64,000 nt of DNA from Isoetes taiwanensis (taxonomy: Eukaryota; Streptophyta; Lycopodiopsida; Isoetales; Isoetaceae): positions 3,640,535 through 3,704,534 of the forward strand of contig JAJEKV010000094.1 of the NCBI GenBank assembly GCA_021234155.1. The letters run 5' to 3'. The position numbers and the translations under genes are program-made. Every line of letters begins with the position of its first letter. Position 1 is the first letter of the stretch. Positions 1 to 9,424 of the stretch are shown one piece after another. Below the pieces are notes generated by a model. That model was given only the letters and a program-made list of their open reading frames with translations. It made no database searches and was not told the origin of the DNA.

Positions 1-489
1 ATCATTGTTTTGTATTGGATCTATCTTGCATATTCAATTACTGCACAAAGTAAAAGCGAGACAAAGAGTCTAAAGTGGGTTCATGGTTTAAATTTCATTT
101 TACATTTCTCAAGCATGCTATTTACATCATCTTATAGCAGGCAATGTCCTACTTGGTTGAGCTGCAGAGGACTCACAACTACTCATCATAACTTCCAGAA
201 GTAAGTATCTTTTGAATAATACAATATTTGCTCAAACATATAGCAGCATGGGGACTTTAGAATGCTAATTTAGTAGTTTAGGGATAGTAATATCCAATAG
301 AAATGCATGTGGGAGGACTCTATTGATCTTTGGCGTAATGTCTACATTTGATTGCATCAGCTCACAATAAAACTGGAAATGTAAATGCTTGCTTTTCAAA
401 GCTGAATGATATCCTATTGTAGCGGAGAAGCGTAAAGAAGACAATCCCCCAGGCTGGTCTTCTAAATTTTGCAACCCATTTTTTAAGAG
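1..489. other. No recognised feature
   Basis: AT-rich sequence with short chance reading frames on both strands. I see no domain, repeat or promoter I can support. Confidence 0.5.
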
Positions 490-1190
490 GTGATATTTTT
501 TCTTCCATGGGAAAGCGAAGAAGCATTAGCAAGTTATTACGATGGGCTGAAAAGTCAAGAAGGAATACTTAGGAAGGTGATCCACGAATGGGAGATAGCT
601 ACCGCCAAATGGCTGAGGTTTATACGAGGTCCTTGGGTATCTGAGATACCTTATCATTTGCTAAAAAGCTTTGGTTATTCATCAAAAAGTCATGGCGTTG
701 GATCTCTTGCGTAAGCATCGGATAGGCGGCTTCTTGCGGTCATCTACAAGGGCATGGATGATTATGAGAAGGTTTTGGAACAACATAAGCTTGCGAGAAG
801 TGTTTATACAACACAACTTTGCGGATGCTAGAATTGCGGATATTGCAATTCTGCGGACTTGCAAATTATCCTCAAACTTTATAGCGATCTTTGTGGCTAC
901 AACTGCGAGAATACATTATCTCAAATGGATGCGAGAAAGCCACGCAAAATCATTAGTACATGTGAACTTGGCAAAAGCATAAGCTTAGTTTGGAAAATGT
1001 GGTGGATGCCGACGCCATTGCCAAATTCCATTAGATATATCTAAGAACGACAAGGCTAGCAAACAAGTTGGCGGTTCTTGAGAAGGCTTTGTTGAGCTTG
1101 CTTCCATTAGTGAAAGGTTGAGTGAGTCGAGCAGTTTGTTACATTCTTTGAAACATGTGCACAAATGCAACATGTCTCTATAGAACACTA
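490..1190 (+). pseudogene. Decayed coding-like fragments, unrecognised
   Basis: Several short plus-strand stretches in different frames have protein-like composition. One runs about 490-708 (aromatic and charged, ending just before a GTAAGC donor-like site near 711). One is around 745-830, with a segment reading MDDYEKVLEQHKLARSVY. A third lies around 1035-1185 and is rich in Ser, Leu and Lys. They are separated by stops and frame changes, so this looks like an old exon cluster or a transposon coding region that has decayed. I do not recognise the family. The minus-strand frames here look like shadows. Confidence 0.25.
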
Positions 1191-1825
1191 AAAGCAACTT
1201 TGGCGCATCAACAATCTGTGATTAAGGCTCTTGCTTCTCCTTTTTGGGATGCAATTATAATATAATCAATTAAAATGTGGCAAAATTAATTAATTAAAAT
1301 GTGGCAAAATTAATCAAATCGCCCCTATGTACATAAATTTAGTTCATTGGATTTGTCATGGTTCCCCAATCACTTCCTCACGGTTTACATAGCATTTATT
1401 GATTGAATTTGTTCTTCTATGAATCATCAAGAAGAGGATATTATCTTACTATGCAAGTTAATGCCTTTGTTCCATTAATGATGAAGCTTTTGTGCTAGAG
1501 CCGATATATAGGCACTTGGAATTCTTGCATTGGGTTAGTACATGGTCATGCACCGTTCTCAAAATATCCACCCGATGAAGGTAGTATCCATTTTGAACAT
1601 GTGCATGATAAGTTTTCGTTCTCAAAATATTTACCAATGAAGGTAATATAAGTTTGTTCGATTTATTTGTTTCAACATGTGCTAGGTTTTTTATCTTTCA
1701 TTTAATTGTTCTGTACCATATACTTATGAGACAATAAATTTTCAACATACATTTAGTGTCACATTACATGCTACCACCTATTACGTTGATAGCCTTCACA
1801 TTGTGATTTATTTATGGCTGCTGGC
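1191..1825. other. AT-rich gap with small tandem duplications
   Basis: No gene is seen. A 24-bp unit around ATGTGGCAAAATTAAT is tandemly doubled at about 1268-1315, and a second loose repeat beginning TTCTCAAAATAT recurs near 1557 and 1618. Confidence 0.5.
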
Positions 1826-2051
1826 TATTTTTTCTCCATTCCCCTGTTTAATGGCCCCACAAAACAACTCTTCCATCTAATCTTTGGAAAGCAAGAGTGG
1901 GTCTCTTTTGACAGCCAGTACTTTAAAACTCTAGCAACAGAACGACATTGAACTTAACAGAAGTAATAGGAAGGATACGGACAGATTGGATAGACAAACT
2001 GTAAGCCTGTAAGGCAAGGGATAAAGGTTTTTCCTGAATCAGTACTGTATT
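1826..2051. repeat. 226-bp tandem repeat, unit 1 (uninterrupted)
   Basis: This unit begins with a 24-bp run that recurs exactly at 2052-2075. The rest of the unit (from 1850) recurs at 7319-7520 with roughly 85 percent identity by eye. It is the intact first copy of a tandem pair whose second copy was split by the Mutator-like element, so it shows the pre-insertion site: CCCCTGTTT followed directly by AATGGCCCC. Confidence 0.8.
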
Positions 2052-2075
2052 TATTTTTTCTCCATTCCCCTGTTT
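2052..2075. repeat. 226-bp tandem repeat, unit 2, left part
   Basis: An exact 24-bp copy of 1826-1849. It ends in CCCCTGTTT (2067-2075), the left target-site duplication of the Mutator-like element. The unit resumes at 7319. Confidence 0.8.
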
Positions 2076-2160
2076 GAGTGCAAATTTTTAGAGGGTTTTT
2101 TTAAGGATGGTTTAGGGGGTTTTTTTGTTTATGATTTAAAATGTGCATTTAAATGCACCC
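2076..2160 (+). repeat. MULE left terminal inverted repeat
   Basis: Matches the reverse complement of about 7220-7309, most clearly over the AGAGGGTTTTTTT core at 2090-2102. Identity is perhaps 70-80 percent with small gaps, by eye. Confidence 0.65.
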
Positions 2161-2707
2161 ATTTCGATGAGAGTGGCTTTGAGATGTTATATTTATGTCA
2201 TTGATTAACAAGGCATTGTAAAGTTAGATATAGAATAAAGCTCAAACTTTCACTAGAATATAGAACTTTCTACTTCCAGCTAATTACCGTTTCAGCAACA
2301 TCTATTCATATAAAAAAAAAACCTTTATGTTATAGATCGTAGTTGATTGTGCCAAGAGGATTTTAGAGCTTTTGATTTTAACTTAAAAAAGCATACTTAG
2401 AGTTATATGTTGAAGTAAAGAAAACCTTTAAGCATTTTAACCGGTTTGCATACAAGGAGAAGAAGTAAAACTTAAAGCTCTTGTCCCGTCCATATCATGA
2501 TAAAAACATCTCAATCCTGTTCACATTCATCATCTACAAGGAAACATCGCTTGCGCCTCTTATCTTTTATCTTTTGAGATCTTGATCCAACTAAAAAGCG
2601 AGCCATAGATTCTGCATAGACAGGAAGAACACTATAATAATTAGCTAATAACCATAATTAACTATTATTACAAGAAAAAAGAGGAAAGCCACTTTCATGT
2701 ACACTTA
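2161..2707. other. 3' flank of the methyltransferase gene inside the MULE
   Basis: AT-rich sequence with no open frame of note. It is presumably 3' untranslated and subterminal sequence of the element. Confidence 0.45.
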
Positions 2708-3637
2708 CTAAGCAGGTTCGTCATCTTCTTGAGGTATTTCGTCATCAGATTCTTCATCGAAAGATATATTGCGCTTCTCAGTAGTGGTAGGAGGCACTTT
2801 TTGAAGTTTTGATAAACGCGTAAATCTCACATGCTCAACAAGTGCCTTATCATTGTCAATCCCATAACAATGACGAGACAAAATAGCAGATGCAACTAAT
2901 GTAGAACCTGTTCCACTAAATAAATCTAATATCAAACCTTCTTTGGGACTCATGTTCTCAATGATGAATTTCATGAAGTCGATTGATTTCTCAATGAGCT
3001 TTCTACTTGGTGATGATTGACTCGCAGCAAGTCTACTTCCAGGTGTAAAGAAATGTTTCAGTGAAGCTTTGGCACATGAGAAACTATCACCTGAAAAGAC
3101 CACATCATAAAAGATTCATAAGATTGTTACCATATAATTTTAACATTCATTACATTAAATGAAAATATAGCCAAACTTACTTTCAGAAATGCCACTTGTT
3201 TGAAGAGATGGTTTTGTTCCCTTTCTTGACCATAAGTTAACAATAAGCACATTATTTGCAACCATCCCCATTCTATCTTTTGTGTAGCCAAAAGCTCCAT
3301 CTTGTTGCAGAAAATAAAATCTTGTAGTTTCTAGGCATTTCAGCCTTGCCTCTTTTTCTATTGTCTTCCATTGTTCTGGTGAACAAATAGATACTATCCA
3401 ACCATCATCATCTAAACATAAGGTTCCAAAGGAGAATGCAGCTTGCACCAAACTGTGGGTGCATTTGTTCCACTCTGGAACCTCCAAGTAATCGTTGCTT
3501 TGCAAGTCATGTGTGGGAAAGTCAATGATAACTAAATCATAGCCCCAATCTCTTGTAACTCCGCTTCTGCTATATTTATGAGAGTCCCTGGAATGAACTT
3601 TTGCAAACTCCTTATTCAGGTTTCGGCAAACTCCTTA
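2708..3637 (-). CDS. Beta-group DNA methyltransferase-like protein (N6-A/N4-C type), spliced, 5' end not found
   Basis: Exon A is open from about 3637 to 3181 and exon B from 3090 to the stop at 2708. The intron has clean ends (GTAAGT at 3180, TTTTCAG at 3091) and splicing keeps the frame. In order the protein shows a motif IV position reading IDFPTHD (about 3506-3526), the sequence VLIVNLWSRKG that resembles the exit strand of such enzymes, a helix-rich SRKLIEKSIDFMKFIIEN stretch, and motif I LDLFSGTGSTLVA (about 2900-2932) followed by GIDND. Catalytic motif before SAM motif is the beta-group order of bacterial amino-methyltransferases. The C-terminus is acidic. The catalytic box is DFPT, not DPPY, so activity is uncertain. 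No ATG is found in exon A, so a further 5' exon is likely. The gene lies within the MULE, divergent from the transposase. Confidence 0.7.
3091..3180 (-). other. Intron of the methyltransferase-like gene
   Basis: A 90-bp phase-1 intron on the minus strand with donor GTAAGT and a pyrimidine-rich acceptor TTTTCAG. Joining the exons keeps one open frame, which argues the gene was expressed recently. Confidence 0.7.
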
Positions 3638-3712
3638 CTTAGGCAAACTCCTTATTCAGGCAAACTCCTTATTTCAGGCAAACTCCTTATTCAGGCATAA
3701 TCTCCTTATTTC
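3605..3712. repeat. Short tandem repeat between the divergent MULE genes
   Basis: The unit GGCAAACTCCTTATTCA occurs about six times with 17-21 bp spacing and small changes, followed by a last partial copy. It overlaps the 5' end of the open methyltransferase exon and lies about 80 bp upstream of the transposase ATG, where a shared regulatory or transposase-binding region would be expected. Confidence 0.65.
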
Positions 3713-3792
3713 GTTTGTGCTGTTAAACGTATTGCACCAACTCACCCATTTTTATTTTACAGGATAATTGGCTCTGAATCTTCTTCTTCGTC

Positions 3793-6700
3793 ATGGCTCT
3801 AAAGGATTGTGATATTCTGAGTTTCACCGCATCCGATATGATCATCACCTCTCCTGGAAAGCGTATGAGAATCTTCTCGAACTTTGATAATGGAGAATGT
3901 TGTTTGAACAGGAAGTGGCTATGTGACAGTTTCCAATTCAGGTTGGTCGGTTTGTGTGTTATTCAATCCTTCACTGGTAGAGAGGGAAGCTCAATGCGCC
4001 TTGAAGAATCCACCGACGATAAAGGTGAAGTTGTTTTCAAAGCACTTGCAGCAAATGGTAACTTTATTTCTGTCGAAGGAGCGCCAATTTGTATAAGCAC
4101 TCCAAATGCACCAATACTGGTTGAAAGCCCTACTAATGAAGGTCGAGAACGATCCAACAAGCCTGTGTCAACATTTGAAAGAATTCTTTGGAGTTTTGGA
4201 TCAAGTAAGTTGAAAAAGATTTGTGAGTCAGTACAGTTTGCACTAGAAGTTGAATACCTACCGCCCTAACTATAATGATACTTTAGTTTTTGAGTTGCCT
4301 CTGATGTCCTCAAGTCCATATGCGGTATGGAACATAAAGCTTGATCCATATATTTGGAGCAAGCCAGAGAAAACGAGTCAAGCATTTGATGGTGTGGTTA
4401 AATATTCTAGATGTTGTGGACATCTAAGATGCATGAATCCTACATGTGACTATTTCCTTTCTAGAGGTGTTCCAAACGATGTTCAATGGAAAGGTACTTT
4501 GTGAAAACAACCCACGCTTGGTCTTTTGTCCAAGGTCAAGGTGTACTAGCTTGTGAATATTGTGAGGAACAACCTTCGTTGCATCTCATTATGCAAATGT
4601 GTAATCTATTACGTATTCCCCGATAATGCCAATCACACAAGATTAGTCCTTCATGTTGGGAAGCATGAACACCCATTTAGATCTCCACCAAGTCGGGAGG
4701 AAGTAATTCAGTGTAAAAATATTGTTCAAGCAAAAGCAAGTGGATCTGTTCTTAGAAAGGGGCCAAAAGAAATAGAAAAGGAAGTTGCCATGGAAATGAT
4801 GATCAATAAATTGATATCATCAGATGAAGCCTCTGAAATACATATGTGGGACAAAGAAAAAATTGATGGACTGCTAAAACAATTGCAGCCTCTTTGCTTC
4901 AAACGGAGGTATGGCTAGTATACAAAAGAGAATAACATTGTTCTCTTTTCTTCATTGCATATAACGTGAAGTCTAAGCATTTCTTCATTGCAGGATACGT
5001 CAATGGATAAACAAGACTCTAGAAACGCGTAGCCAACAGAAAGATGAGATTGGGAAGATCCTCTACTTAAAACAGCATTGCAAGTATCAGTTTTTCCATG
5101 GTTCCAAGTTTCCCTATCAACTTCACGACGAGGTTACTGGTAGATGCTACATATTCAAAATGTCAACAACTGGCCCTGGATCTGGAGTAGAACTTGTGAA
5201 CAGGATGCGTCCTGGAGGAGATTTGGAGAATGCTTGGGTCCATTTTGACCACGTTAAGCGTATACCTGGATGGACATCTTTGGCTTGCCATGTATATGAT
5301 CCTAGGTACTCATTCAACTTCAGTCATCTATGTGACTTGTATTGTTTAGTTTACCATATTTAGTTTTTGTTCATTACTTTCAGCATGCGTTGTCTATTGA
5401 AGATACCAGCTCACAAGTAAAGTTTTGGAAGAAGCTAAACAACGTGATGGTCTTAAAGACTTCCAAGCCTGCACAATTTAGAGGATTCATGGCTGATGAA
5501 GCTCAAGCCAATTGGAATGCAGTTCGTCTAGTATTTAATGATGGCCAACCAATGGAAGGCAAAGAGCGTGGATGTCAATTTCACTGGGAGCAGTGTCTTC
5601 AAAGGCATACAAATAAATATATTACACAAGAACATAGACAAGAGCATTTAACTTTATGCGAGCATGGAGATTAGCAACATCTTTGAATGAAGCTGAGATT
5701 GCTTATCATAATATTATCACATGGTGGCCAGGAAGAGCCAATCCAGGAGACCTACCTTCATTAGGATCTTGGCTTGCATGGTGGCATCAAAGGGCTAGTA
5801 GGTGGGGAAATTTCATGCATGATGGTGTTGATCTAATTACAACCTTTCGGATACCAAACACAAATATAATCCGAATACGTGCATGCAAGTTGGTTAGCTT
5901 CAAGAGGTTATGTTAGTAAGATAAGTTTGTATGATGCTTGTCTACATGATCTCAATTGAATCATGCATTAAAAAGTGCAAAGTGTAAATCACCACGGGGA
6001 TCACAATTTTGTTGGCACAGTCACGGGTGGCCACAGCGATTCGAAGAATAAGCACTCCCAGCTCTTGACATGGTAAGTCCTTGGTTTGTGTCAATGCGGT
6101 TAATTCATCTCTTTGCATCTTGGAATTAGGTTTCCACAAATCCGGGTTAAGGAGGAATAATCGAGGCAGTTCTTAAGTGGACAAGAGATAGTTCAGTACA
6201 ATAGGGACAATGGATCGGTAGCCATCGACCCGGATAAGAGGGCTCACACTTTCGGTCTAGAATCGGAATTGATGCATCAATAAGACGTAATATAGTGTTT
6301 GATGAAGCTACCTATATTGTTCATGAGTTTGATGTACCTCAAGAAGAGTGGGCTATTAGAAGAACTGAACCAGGTAGTAGAGTGAAGTGCCAGGGAAAAT
6401 TAGGACCAAATGGTAGAAAGTGCAACTCCTTTATCAATAAGATCATTACTAGATCAACGGCGACACCATGTTTCACGAGGGGGCAAGGGCGACAAATGGA
6501 AGGAAAGTCGTGCAAAAGTTTTGGTTTTGTCCTGAACATGTGCAACACACTTGGTATCCCTCTACTAACATATTACATGTGCCAGCTAGACCAGCTGATT
6601 GGCCAGTCAGTACTGGGGTCAAACTAAGCAGTGAAGAGTTGGGAGTATTAGAGAGGGGGAACTACTCAATTAGAGGGATCAACCCAGGCAATCCTTGCAT

Positions 6701-7016
6701 GCAAAATGAATCCACCACGGCGAGCAACTCAATGACAGTTATGGTGCGGTTTGGAAAACGTATGAATAAAAGAACAAAGTTGGGGAAGGAAGCAGAAGTT
6801 AGACTTGAACAAGCTCTGCAATTCGAATGTCAAGTGCTTTCAATGAAAGTCATCACACCTCAGTTAGATGTCGAATACTGTATTAGAAGACCAAATGAAA
6901 CTTACAAAGTGAGAATGCAGAATATCGAGTGCACATGTGCAGATTTCTTGGCTAGAACAACAAAACAATAATATACTCCATGCAAACATCGATGTTTGTT
7001 CCGGCCAAGATATTGA
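3793..7016 (+). pseudogene. MULE transposase with SWIM zinc finger, frame-broken
   Basis: The first open part starts at ATG 3793. Coding then continues through several frames. Cys-rich pairs near 4425-4450 (RCCGHLRCMNPTCDY) and 4550-4620 are followed by HVGKHEHPF. A well-conserved block lies at 4994-5305 after an intron at 4909-4993 (GTATGG...TTGCAG). A DDE-type core region reads ACHVYDPR and then GFMADEAQANWNAVR (about 5490-5530) and CQFHWEQCLQRHT. A WLAWWHQRASRWGNFM stretch follows near 5770-5815. The gene ends in a SWIM finger: CTC at 6930-6938 and CKH at 6981-6989. Breaks include a frame change near 4575, one near 5660, a degenerate stretch at 5900-6290, and an in-frame TAA (6969-6971) inside the SWIM finger. 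The order matches the plant MULE family. A second likely intron (5306-5383) does not keep frame. Confidence 0.75.
4909..4993 (+). other. Intron in the MULE transposase gene
   Basis: The donor GTATGG follows CGGAG, and the acceptor is CATTGCAG at 4993. Splicing gives an uninterrupted frame from the exon ending ...CFKRR into IRQWINKTLETRSQ, so the join is well supported. Confidence 0.65.
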
Positions 7017-7219
7017 ACCATGACCCTAGATTGCATTTAGGCGTCATCCAACCCGTGATCACGGATGATGTCCTCACGATTAATCCTTCGTTGATGTCCT
7101 GTTTAGTCCTACGTAACATATCTCTTTGAAATTATTTCCATATGTTAATGTTATCTTCATATTAATTATTAAGCGAAGTGTGCACTATGTCTCATGAAAT
7201 GCTTATTCATTCTAAGTTG

Positions 7220-7309
7220 TGAGGTGCAAATTTATAAATTTTAACTTTCTTTTTTTGGTATTTAACCCTCTTTGCCATCATGAAAAAAACCCTCTAATAA
7301 AAATCCCCC
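7220..7309 (-). repeat. MULE right terminal inverted repeat
   Basis: The inverted counterpart of 2076-2160, with AAAAAAACCCTCT at 7283-7295. It is followed directly by the right CCCCTGTTT target duplication (7310-7318). Confidence 0.65.
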
Positions 7310-7520
7310 CCCCTGTTTAATGGCCCCACAAAACAACTCTTCCATCTTATCTTTGAAAAGCAAGACCGGGTCTCTTTTGACAGCCAGTACTTTGAAGAGA
7401 GCGACATTGAACTCTAGCAGAAGTAATAAGAAGGATACGTACATATTGGACAGAGACAACCTGTAAGCCTGTAAGGCAACGGATAAAAAAGGTTTCTTTT
7501 GAAGCAGTACTACTGTATTT
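7310..7520. repeat. 226-bp tandem repeat, unit 2, right part with target duplication
   Basis: Starts with the second CCCCTGTTT (7310-7318) and continues with AATGGCCCCACAAAACAAC, matching 1850-2051 to its end. It is the other half of the repeat unit split by the MULE. Confidence 0.8.
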
Positions 7521-7952
7521 CTCTATCTTTATATCTAGAGTTGTACTCATTATTCCCATCAACAAATTCAGTCCCAATTCCACTCGGTAGTTATTGTATG
7601 ACTGGGGTACACTTAATGAATTTTTGTTATATCTGTCCAAGGAGAATCTGGTTTCTGGTATTTTGCACTTTTAAACATTATGATCATGTTACTTTACCAC
7701 AAGCACAAGACTATATGGAGAGTATATTGACAGGATTTTCATTTGAATGTTAAGTTATTAAAGTTGTAAACATTATAATCACGTTATTTAATCAAATGAT
7801 GCGTTCTCAAATTATTTGCATCGAAATGTTATTAACTTATTTTACACTTCACAGTCACTTCTTTGATCCAACAAGCGAAAGTTCTTTCTTTATAAATTTG
7901 TTTTATGAAATAGGCATTTAATATGCTGCATTTAGCAACCCAAGTCTCATGC
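7521..7952. other. No recognised feature
   Basis: AT-rich sequence. One 84-codon plus-strand frame covers 7499-7753, but it has no recognisable motif and odd composition. Confidence 0.5.
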
Positions 7953-8560
7953 TCTCTACCCTATATAAAACTGACATTATAGACTACAAATACGAACTTG
8001 ACATTATAGAGTCCAAATACAACCTTAAGACCATGTTTAATTCCACGCACAAAATGCCCCTATTATGCTCTCCTACCATCTTCACCTAAAATATACGCCT
8101 ACCATCTTATAAATGCTTAAACAATAGAGATAAAAAAAATCTCCAACTTCTAACCCATTTAAATTTCAAAACCACCTGTGCATACATAAAAGTGAACCAT
8201 GTGAACACATCTACACACCAATATTGAATAATACGGTATTATGAAAGTCCAAGCTAAACCCCAGCTGTATTTCAAACCACCTCTTCAAATTGTGCTTAGG
8301 CAACATAGAGGACCAACTATCTGAAGCAATTATCAAGTACATCCAGGTTCGACATCATGTTATGAGTATTTGTACTTGGTCTAATATAGCATAATCAAGT
8401 TTAAAGTCCTAAATACCACACACATAAAATCCATATATTGAACTCTGTGTCTATGAATCTTAAAAAGTTCCTCTATACCATATGTCTATTCTAGCCAATA
8501 ATGACACGGGCACCTCTTCAAATTGTTACTAAGCCCGGCAACGCCGGGCACCATAACTAG
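7953..8560 (+). mobile_element. Small non-autonomous Helitron
   Basis: The 3' end is diagnostic: a GC-rich hairpin, GCCCGGC (8533-8539), AAC loop, GCCGGGC (8543-8549), followed seven bases later by CTAG (8557-8560) and a T. A TCTCTACC start at 7953 fits the usual 5' terminus, although the base before it is C rather than A. The interior is AT-rich and non-coding. There is no Rep/helicase. Confidence 0.65.
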
Positions 8561-8737
8561 TATCATTAGAAAACAGGAATCACATTTGCATCCTTATACA
8601 CTTGGCTGCATTTACAGATTAGATTGAAGAAAGCATACTGTCAAATATCTAACATGTGGGTAAAGTTTTACCTGTTGATCAAGAAAACCAGCACATGCGG
8701 AGTAGCTTCTCTTGGTTTTGCTTGTTTTGGCTTGGAC
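8561..8737 (-). pseudogene. Duplicated exon fragment next to the Helitron
   Basis: About 175 bp that match 20841-21015 almost base for base. They cover the 3' half of the minus-strand exon annotated at 20951-21133 and its donor and intron start. The match stops abruptly at 8737 in the middle of the exon and, on the other side, at the Helitron end. It is therefore a partial gene copy. Confidence 0.75.
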
Positions 8738-8849
8738 ATTCCATTGACAAGAAATTTAGATATTTATGATATATGAGAAATCAGAAAGGTGTGTTAAATA
8801 ATGGAAGAGATAAAAAAAGACCCATGTTAAGAACACATAACTGTACGTT

Positions 8850-9424
8850 GAACACATAACAACATCCAACATATAAAAATTAAATCCCCCAACACATAAC
8901 AACCATTACATTAACAACCAACACATAACTACTATTGACATTAATTAACACAACCATTGGGTCCAACACATTTAAATTAAAATCCCCCTTAAACCCCCTT
9001 TGGTTTGGGTGTATATTCACCACGGGGGTGACTCCAGGACAACGAGCTTTGGATAGGCATATTCACCCCTTATTCCTTAATCTACACCGCATTAAAGTTC
9101 CTCGTTTGTGGGGTATGCAAGTATAAAATTTGCTATCTTGTATAACAAGATTCGCAAAATACTATAAGATTTCAAGCGGGAATACTATATGGTGTTGATT
9201 TTGTGCACGTGCAAAATACAATTATGAGGGCTCTCGCTACCCTCGTTACCCCGGTGTGAATATACACCCAAACCAAAGGGTTTAAGGGGATTTTAATTTA
9301 AATGTGTTGGACCCAATGGTTGTGTTAATTAATGTCAATAGTAGTTATGTGTTGGTTGTTAATGTAATGGTTGTTATGTGTTGGGGATTTAATTTTATAT
9401 GTTGGATGTTAATAGTTTGTGTTG
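8850..9424. mobile_element. Foldback element, copy A
   Basis: The left arm (about 8850-9030) is the inverted complement of the right arm (about 9235-9424); for example AACACAACCATTGGGTCCAA on the left answers TTGGACCCAATGGTTGTGTT on the right. The arms are about 190 bp around a 200-bp centre. The left tip is degenerate. There is no coding capacity. Confidence 0.75.

Larger units (their letters stand above)
2076..7309. mobile_element. Mutator-like element carrying transposase and methyltransferase genes
   Basis: The element is bounded by perfect 9-bp direct repeats CCCCTGTTT (2067-2075 and 7310-7318), the size typical of MULEs. Its ends are inverted repeats: the left end (2076-2160) and the reverse complement of the right end (about 7220-7309) share AGAGGGTTTTTTT, then GATGG, then AG-GGGTT, and further inward AAATTTGCACC or ATGCACC-like sequence. 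Inside are two divergent genes, a methyltransferase-like gene on the minus strand and a transposase/SWIM gene on the plus strand. The uninterrupted target survives at 1826-2051, which confirms both borders. The transposase is broken, so this copy is probably not autonomous now. Confidence 0.8.

Noticed and set aside
2708-3637. Bacterial contamination as the source of the methyltransferase gene
   Set aside because: It has a GT-AG intron with frame-keeping phase, AT-rich plant-like composition, and lies inside plant transposon borders.
3605-3712. CRISPR-like array
   Set aside because: Units are 17-21 bp and directly adjacent with no unique spacers, in a plant genome.
1842-7520. The 200-bp direct repeats around the MULE as LTRs of a retrotransposon
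   Set aside because: They are the two units of a tandem repeat, one split by the MULE with a 9-bp target duplication. There is no gag-pol, primer-binding site or TG...CA boundary.
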